Below are positions 59,869 through 64,000 of a stretch of DNA of 64,000 nucleotides, in pieces; the first letter of the stretch is position 1, and the number at the start of each line of letters is the position of its first letter. Under the pieces are notes generated by a model, which searched no databases, had not been told where the DNA came from, and saw only the letters and a program-made list of their open reading frames with translations. The translations under genes and the position numbers were made by a program. The DNA comes from Streptococcus suis YS56 (GTDB lineage: Bacteria > Bacillota > Bacilli > Lactobacillales > Streptococcaceae): positions 25,338 to 89,337 of the forward strand of contig NZ_ALMY01000029.1 of the NCBI RefSeq assembly GCF_000440115.1. Direction: 5' to 3'.

Positions 59869-60327
59869 ATGGCGATGAAGAATACATCAGATTATATCGA
59901 AGAGCATATCAAAGCCATCTTGGACCAGGTTAATGTGGCAGAGCTGCGTCGGAGTGAATTGGCCAGTCGGTTTGAAGTGGTGCCAAGTCAGATTAACTAC
60001 GTGATAAAAACCCGTTTTACAGCCAGCCGTGGTTATATTGTTGAGAGTAAGCGTGGTGGCGGTGGCTACATCCGCATTGGACGGATTACCTTTTCGGACA
60101 AGCACGAATTGGTTCATGATTTATTGAACAATATGGGCGAGCAGTTGTCTGCGACGGTCTATGCGGATATTCTACAGCTCCTTTTTGATGAAGGTTTGAT
60201 GACAGAACGAGAAGGCAATCTCTTTTTGTCCACAGGCTCTGATGAAATATTAGGAAAAGATGCAAGTAGCATTAGGGCCCGTATGATGCGCCAGATATTA
60301 CGGCGTTTAGATAGGAAAGAGGATTAA
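59869..60327 (+). CDS. ctsR: Class III stress-gene repressor CtsR
   Basis: A 152-residue dimeric repressor with a winged HTH (residues 1-70; DYIEEHIKAIL, RSELASRFEVVPSQINYVI) and the conserved glycine wing VESKRGGGGYIRIGRI (near 55-70), which is the heat-sensing element. The C-terminal helical domain is bound by McsB/ClpC in other species. The next gene, clpC, starts 3 bp later. An upstream CtsR box shows autoregulation. Confidence 0.95.
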   Translation: MAMKNTSDYIEEHIKAILDQVNVAELRRSELASRFEVVPSQINYVIKTRFTASRGYIVESKRGGGGYIRIGRITFSDKHELVHDLLNNMGEQLSATVYADILQLLFDEGLMTEREGNLFLSTGSDEILGKDASSIRARMMRQILRRLDRKED

Positions 60328-60330
60328 TAC

Positions 60331-62781
60331 ATGAAAATTTCAACTGGTTTACAAAGAGTATTTGAAGATGCTCAGTTGGTCGCCCAACGTTATGCCTGTG
60401 ATTACTTGGAAACCTGGCATGTTCTTTTGTCTTTCGTTATCAATCATGATACCGTTGCGGGAGCTGTCTTGGCAGAATATCCTGTTTCGATTTCGGATTA
60501 TGAACATGCGACTTTTGTTGTGACAGATAAGGTTTACCGCGAAGAGTTGGATAGTTTCCGTATCTTGCCTTCTTCAAAACGTTTGGATGAAACGGCTAGT
60601 TTGGCCAAGAAAATTGCTGGAGTTGTCAAGGCCAAGGAGTTAGGTACAGAACATTTGTTCATGGCTATGCTCTTGGATAAACGTTCAACAGCTAGTCAGA
60701 TTTTGGACAAGGTTGGTTTTCATTTTGAAGACTCAGATGATAAGATCCGTTTCTTGGATTTGCGTAAAAATTTGGAAGCCCGTGCAGGATTTACTAAGGA
60801 AGACTTAAAAGCAATCCGTAGTGTGATGAAGGGTGGGAAATCCAAGGCTACGAATATGGGACAGATGATGGGCATGCCTCCAGCTCCACAGACTGGTGGA
60901 TTAGAGGACTATACTCGTGATTTGACCGCTTTGGCCCGTGAAGGCAAGATGGAGCCAGTTATTGGTCGTGATGCAGAAATCTCGCGGATGATTCAAATTT
61001 TATCTCGTAAAACCAAGAATAATCCTGTCTTGGTTGGGGATGCGGGTGTTGGTAAAACAGCACTTGCCTTGGGTCTGGCTCAGCGTGTGGCAGCTGGGGA
61101 TGTCCCTGTCAGTTTGGCTAAGATGCGGGTTTTGGAACTTGACTTGATGAATGTGATTGCAGGGACCCGTTTTCGTGGTGATTTCGAAGAGCGGATGAAT
61201 AATATCATCAACGACATTGAGGAAGATGGTCAAGTCATCCTTTTCATCGATGAGTTGCATACGATTATGGGTTCTGGGTCTGGGATTGATTCAACCCTGG
61301 ATGCGGCCAATATTCTCAAACCAGCTCTGGCTCGTGGTACCCTACGTACAGTTGGTGCGACGACTCAAGATGAGTACCAAAAACATATTGAGAAAGACGC
61401 AGCCTTGGTACGCCGTTTTGCCAAAGTAACCATTGAAGAGCCGACGGTGGAAGATAGCATAACGATTTTAACTGGTTTAAAAGGAACTTTTGAGAAATAC
61501 CACAGGGTCCGTATTGGACAAGCAGCTGTAGAGACTGCCGTGACCTACGCTAAGCGGTATTTGACCAGCAAAAACCTGCCAGATTCAGCCATTGACTTGC
61601 TGGATGAAGCCAGTGCAACTGTTCAAAATCGTGTGAAAGGGCAAGCTGAGGAAACAGGTCTGACAAGCATAGACAAGGCCTTGATGGCTAAAAAGTACAA
61701 GACCGTCAGCAAGCTCTTGCTTGAAGCGAAAGAAACAACGAAAGCTAGTCAAAACTATGACTTAGAAGTGACGGAAGAAGATATTTTAGAAACCCTTAGC
61801 CGCTTGTCAGGTATCCCAGTAGCCAAGCTTAGCCAATCAGATACTAAGAAGTATCTGAATCTGGAAGCAGAACTGCATAAACGTGTCATCGGGCAGGAAG
61901 AAGCCATTTCTGCAGTCAGCAGGGCCATTCGTCGGAATCAGTCAGGGATTCGTACAGGTCGCAGACCAATTGGCTCCTTTATGTTCTTAGGACCAACTGG
62001 TGTCGGGAAGACAGAGCTTGCTAAAGCCTTGGCAGAGGTTCTCTTTGATGACGAATCTGCTCTTATCCGTTTTGATATGTCTGAATACATGGAGAAATTC
62101 GCAGCCAGCCGTTTAAACGGTGCCCCTCCGGGTTATGTGGGCTATGAAGAGGGTGGCGAATTGACAGAAAAAGTTCGTAACAAACCTTATTCTGTTCTTC
62201 TTTTTGATGAGGTTGAAAAGGCTCATCCAGATATTTTCAATGTTCTCTTGCAGGTCTTGGATGATGGTGTTCTGACGGACAGTAAGGGACGTAAGGTTGA
62301 TTTCTCAAATACCATTATTATCATGACGTCAAACCTGGGAGCAACAGCCCTTCGGGATGATAAGACCGTTGGTTTTGGTGCCCTTGATTTGTCTAAGGAC
62401 CACAAGGAAGTGGAGAAACGCATTTTTGAGGAATTGAAAAAAGCCTATCGTCCAGAATTTATCAACCGTATTGACGAGAAAGTTGTCTTCCATAGCTTGA
62501 CGGAAACTCATATGCAGGATGTTGTCAAGGTCATGGTTAAACCGTTGTTAGCTGTAACAGCTGAGAAAGGAATTAACCTTAAACTGCAACCGTCAGCCCT
62601 TAAGTTATTGGCTAAACAAGGTTATGACCCAGAAATGGGAGCTCGTCCTCTTCGTAGACTCTTGCAGACCAAATTGGAAGACCCATTGGCAGAAATGTTG
62701 CTCCGTGGTGACTTGTCTGCTGGTTCGACCTTGAAGGTTGGGGTCAAGGGCGAAGAACTCAAATTTGATGTGGTCAAATAG
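60331..62781 (+). CDS. clpC: ATP-dependent Clp protease ATP-binding subunit ClpC
   Basis: An 816-residue Hsp100 unfoldase. N-domain (1-145) has the two Clp-N repeats; D1 (about 190-430) shows Walker A GDAGVGKTA and Walker B ILFIDELH; the M-domain (about 440-500) is short; D2 (about 510-800) has GPTGVGKTE and VLLFDEVEKAHPD. A ClpP-binding loop should lie near 'FDEEGGELTEKVR'-type residues (VGYEEGGELTEKVRNKPYS). It works with ClpP in protein quality control. Co-transcribed with ctsR. Confidence 0.96.
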   Translation: MKISTGLQRVFEDAQLVAQRYACDYLETWHVLLSFVINHDTVAGAVLAEYPVSISDYEHATFVVTDKVYREELDSFRILPSSKRLDETASLAKKIAGVVKAKELGTEHLFMAMLLDKRSTASQILDKVGFHFEDSDDKIRFLDLRKNLEARAGFTKEDLKAIRSVMKGGKSKATNMGQMMGMPPAPQTGGLEDYTRDLTALAREGKMEPVIGRDAEISRMIQILSRKTKNNPVLVGDAGVGKTALALGLAQRVAAGDVPVSLAKMRVLELDLMNVIAGTRFRGDFEERMNNIINDIEEDGQVILFIDELHTIMGSGSGIDSTLDAANILKPALARGTLRTVGATTQDEYQKHIEKDAALVRRFAKVTIEEPTVEDSITILTGLKGTFEKYHRVRIGQAAVETAVTYAKRYLTSKNLPDSAIDLLDEASATVQNRVKGQAEETGLTSIDKALMAKKYKTVSKLLLEAKETTKASQNYDLEVTEEDILETLSRLSGIPVAKLSQSDTKKYLNLEAELHKRVIGQEEAISAVSRAIRRNQSGIRTGRRPIGSFMFLGPTGVGKTELAKALAEVLFDDESALIRFDMSEYMEKFAASRLNGAPPGYVGYEEGGELTEKVRNKPYSVLLFDEVEKAHPDIFNVLLQVLDDGVLTDSKGRKVDFSNTIIIMTSNLGATALRDDKTVGFGALDLSKDHKEVEKRIFEELKKAYRPEFINRIDEKVVFHSLTETHMQDVVKVMVKPLLAVTAEKGINLKLQPSALKLLAKQGYDPEMGARPLRRLLQTKLEDPLAEMLLRGDLSAGSTLKVGVKGEELKFDVVK

Positions 62782-62789
62782 GAGGAAGA

Positions 62790-63036
62790 ATGGTAGAACT
62801 AAGACCGCTTTTGGAAGAAGAGCGTGAGGAATTTATCCGACGCAATCAAGTGGTTTTTCGAGAAGCTTTGAAGGAAGAAATGCCAGAGGGGGAAGAGGTA
62901 ATTAGCCGTGAGGAGATATTGGAAAGCCTGCTTGCCCCCTAAGGCTCAAGCCTTTCAGGTCTACTGGGAGACTGACTTGGTAGGCGGTGTCGTTGTGCAG
63001 ATTGATTCAGCAACCAAGCGCAACTCCTTGGATTGA
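62790..63036 (+). pseudogene. Truncated, frameshifted GNAT acetyltransferase remnant
   Basis: ATG at 62790 (RBS AGGAGGAAG) opens MVELRPLLEEEREEFIRRNQ and runs 50 codons to a TAA at 62940-62942. Shifting by one base in the C run at 62935-62939 continues KAQAFQVYWETDLVGGVVVQ up to SATKRNSLD and then stops at about 63034-63036. The continuous meaning across the shift suggests a one-base insertion in a poly-C tract. The protein then ends where a GNAT core should begin, so the 3' part is also missing. Confidence 0.75.
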
Positions 63037-63481
63037 GCAATTGTTGACGTTTTCCAATCCTGAGCGGGATCCACGTGGCAGGATAATGACGCTTGCTCAC
63101 TTGACCAGTCAGGTCTTGGACTTAGTCAAGCCAGGTCCAGATGGACGGGAGCCTATTATTATTGATGTGGATTTTAAAACATCGCAGTGCTTCTATGAAG
63201 GTCGAGCCTTGACGGCAGAGGATTTTGCCTTTGACCATTACGAGATTGTCACGACCTCCATTCAACGGATCCAGGGACGGATGAAGTGGAATCCTACTTT
63301 TCTAAATTTATTGTGTCAACCATTTAATATCTATACTGCAACGGAGTTGGTGAACGTCATTTCACCAGACAAAAAGATTGTCCACAATAATTTTTTGTCC
63401 AAATATGGAGAATTTGTTGAGGAAGTTGGGGAAGAGCGGTGGTCCAAACGCAAACCGCGAAGGTCTTACCCTAGTTTGTGA
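63026..63481 (+). pseudogene. NrtR/Nudix-type gene lacking its N-terminus
   Basis: An open frame that becomes protein-like at WIEQLLTFSNPERDPRGRIM and continues to SKYGEFVEEVGEERWS and a KRKPRRSYPSL end. The NPERDPRGR block belongs to Nudix/NrtR-family proteins (ADP-ribose-binding N-domain), and the C-part (VDFKTSQCFYEGRALTAEDF) looks like the NrtR winged-helix region. The Nudix N-terminus is absent; the frame upstream to an ATG at 62987 is only the shifted GNAT DNA. The two remnants meet at about 63020-63040, suggesting one deletion fused two genes. Confidence 0.65.
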
Positions 63482-63780
63482 AATGAAAAAAGTCAACTCC
63501 TGATGGAATTGACACAAAGTTATCATACAGAATAGAACGGTTGTTACAAACTTAGGATGGTTTGAGGGAGTCTGGTAAAAACTTGATGACCTGAAACAGC
63601 TCCTGAGTTTTTCGTTTTCAAGCAATGTTTTGGAACTTTCATTTGGAACTTTTTGAACTAAAACGGTAAATTCTCAAAGTAAGTATAAAACAATCAAAAA
63701 ACACGCCAAACACATGAAGAAAATTTTGTTTTCGGAAAACATACTTTCATATTTTATATAGTTTTTTAGCAAAAATTTAT
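63482..63780. other. AT-rich gene-free stretch
   Basis: No intact gene seen. TAAAACAATCAAAAAA (63686-63701) and a following CCAAACAC recur at 63903-63919 and 63931, so the two intergenic stretches share a short duplicated motif. Confidence 0.4.
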
Positions 63781-63888
63781 GCTATAATTAGTCTGAATTT
63801 GAGGAATTATTCATGACTAAATGTAAAAACTATGAAAATAAATTGAAAAAATGCATGTATCAAGAAAATGGTTACATGCATTTTCTTC
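63781..63888 (+). ncRNA. Candidate small RNA or leader with 30-codon ORF and strong hairpin
   Basis: Extended -10 TGCTATAAT (TATAAT 63783-63788). An ORF with GAGG upstream runs from ATG 63813 to TAA 63903-63905 (starts MTKCKNYENKLKKCMYQENG, 30 residues). Inside it AAAATGCATGTA (63849-63860) pairs perfectly with TACATGCATTTT (63873-63884), followed by CTTC. The ORF and the hairpin overlap, so either a peptide or a structured RNA may be the product. Confidence 0.45.
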
Positions 63889-63922
63889 ATGCGTACGACG
63901 TGTAAAACAATCAAAAAAATGC

Positions 63923-63951
63923 TTGCACTTTCCAAACACTTATGCTATACT
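63923..63951 (+). promoter_or_regulatory. Strong promoter for a gene beyond the window
   Basis: TTGCAC (63923-63928), 17-bp spacer with TG, TATACT (63946-63951). The leader contains CCCTCCCC and ends in a run of at least eight G at the window edge (63993-64000). Confidence 0.7.
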
Positions 63952-64000
63952 AAATTTGCAAGTTATGAAATCACCCTCCCCTCGATATTTAAGGGGGGGG

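Overview
The window comes from a low-GC Gram-positive coccus, almost certainly Streptococcus suis or a close relative. The evidence is streptococcal gene order (ksgA-rsgA-rpe-thiN-rmuC-yhaM-purR; rnpA-yidC-khpB; ctsR-clpC), YSIRK/LPxTG-type wall-anchored proteins, Rgg and RRNPP-type regulators, and a 1692-residue subtilisin-like surface protease whose length matches what I recall for S. suis SspA. There is no prophage, integrase, intact IS element, rRNA operon or CRISPR array.

Layout. 1-5.8 kb: the end of an AIM24-like gene, a LytTR regulator with a LiaF-like membrane partner, an MFS transporter, gltX, a MerR regulator facing a small membrane protein, and a Nudix hydrolase. 5.8-11 kb: argGH behind an ArgR-like promoter, then rnpA-yidC-khpB. 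11-14.5 kb: a large wall-anchored protein with a seven-G tract inside its promoter spacer. 14.6-20.6 kb: rpmH, tatD, rnmV and ksgA; between rnmV and ksgA lies an accessory islet with a RelB/RelE-type pair, a Nudix gene, a YefM/YoeB-type pair, a toxin-gene remnant and an AT-rich ComEC-like MBL-fold hydrolase. 20.6-30.7 kb: two large envelope membrane proteins, an Rgg regulator with a two-subunit ABC exporter, a third toxin-antitoxin pair, tRNA-Leu and repeat elements. 30.7-36.9 kb: rsgA-rpe-thiN-rmuC-yhaM, a small-molecule-kinase-like gene and purR.

36.9-45.1 kb is the most interesting region. A PlcR/TprA-like XRE-TPR regulator is followed by a 40-codon secreted-peptide ORF, a C39-peptidase ABC transporter, a translationally coupled unknown protein, an HlyD-type accessory protein, a double-glycine-leader peptide with a cationic, hydrophobic predicted mature part of 80 residues, and five unknown membrane or small proteins. 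I read this as a complete, self-regulated bacteriocin or secreted-peptide locus whose structural peptide I do not recognise. In this model the regulator senses the re-imported small peptide, the C39 transporter cleaves and exports the GG peptide with the HlyD-like partner, and some of the downstream membrane proteins give immunity.

45.1-64 kb: an RluA-family pseudouridine synthase, ferredoxin-NADP reductase, pbp2A-rpmG-secE-nusG, the sspA-like protease (with a 14-bp palindrome of DtxR/MntR type over its start point), tRNA-Cys, rpsB and tsf, a duplicated intergenic repeat, a GNAT gene broken by an in-frame stop, a thioredoxin-like gene, ctsR-clpC with a CtsR box, and a fused remnant of a GNAT gene and an NrtR-like gene. 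The window ends in AT-rich intergenic DNA with two promoters, a small ORF or RNA, and a G-run that is cut by the window edge.
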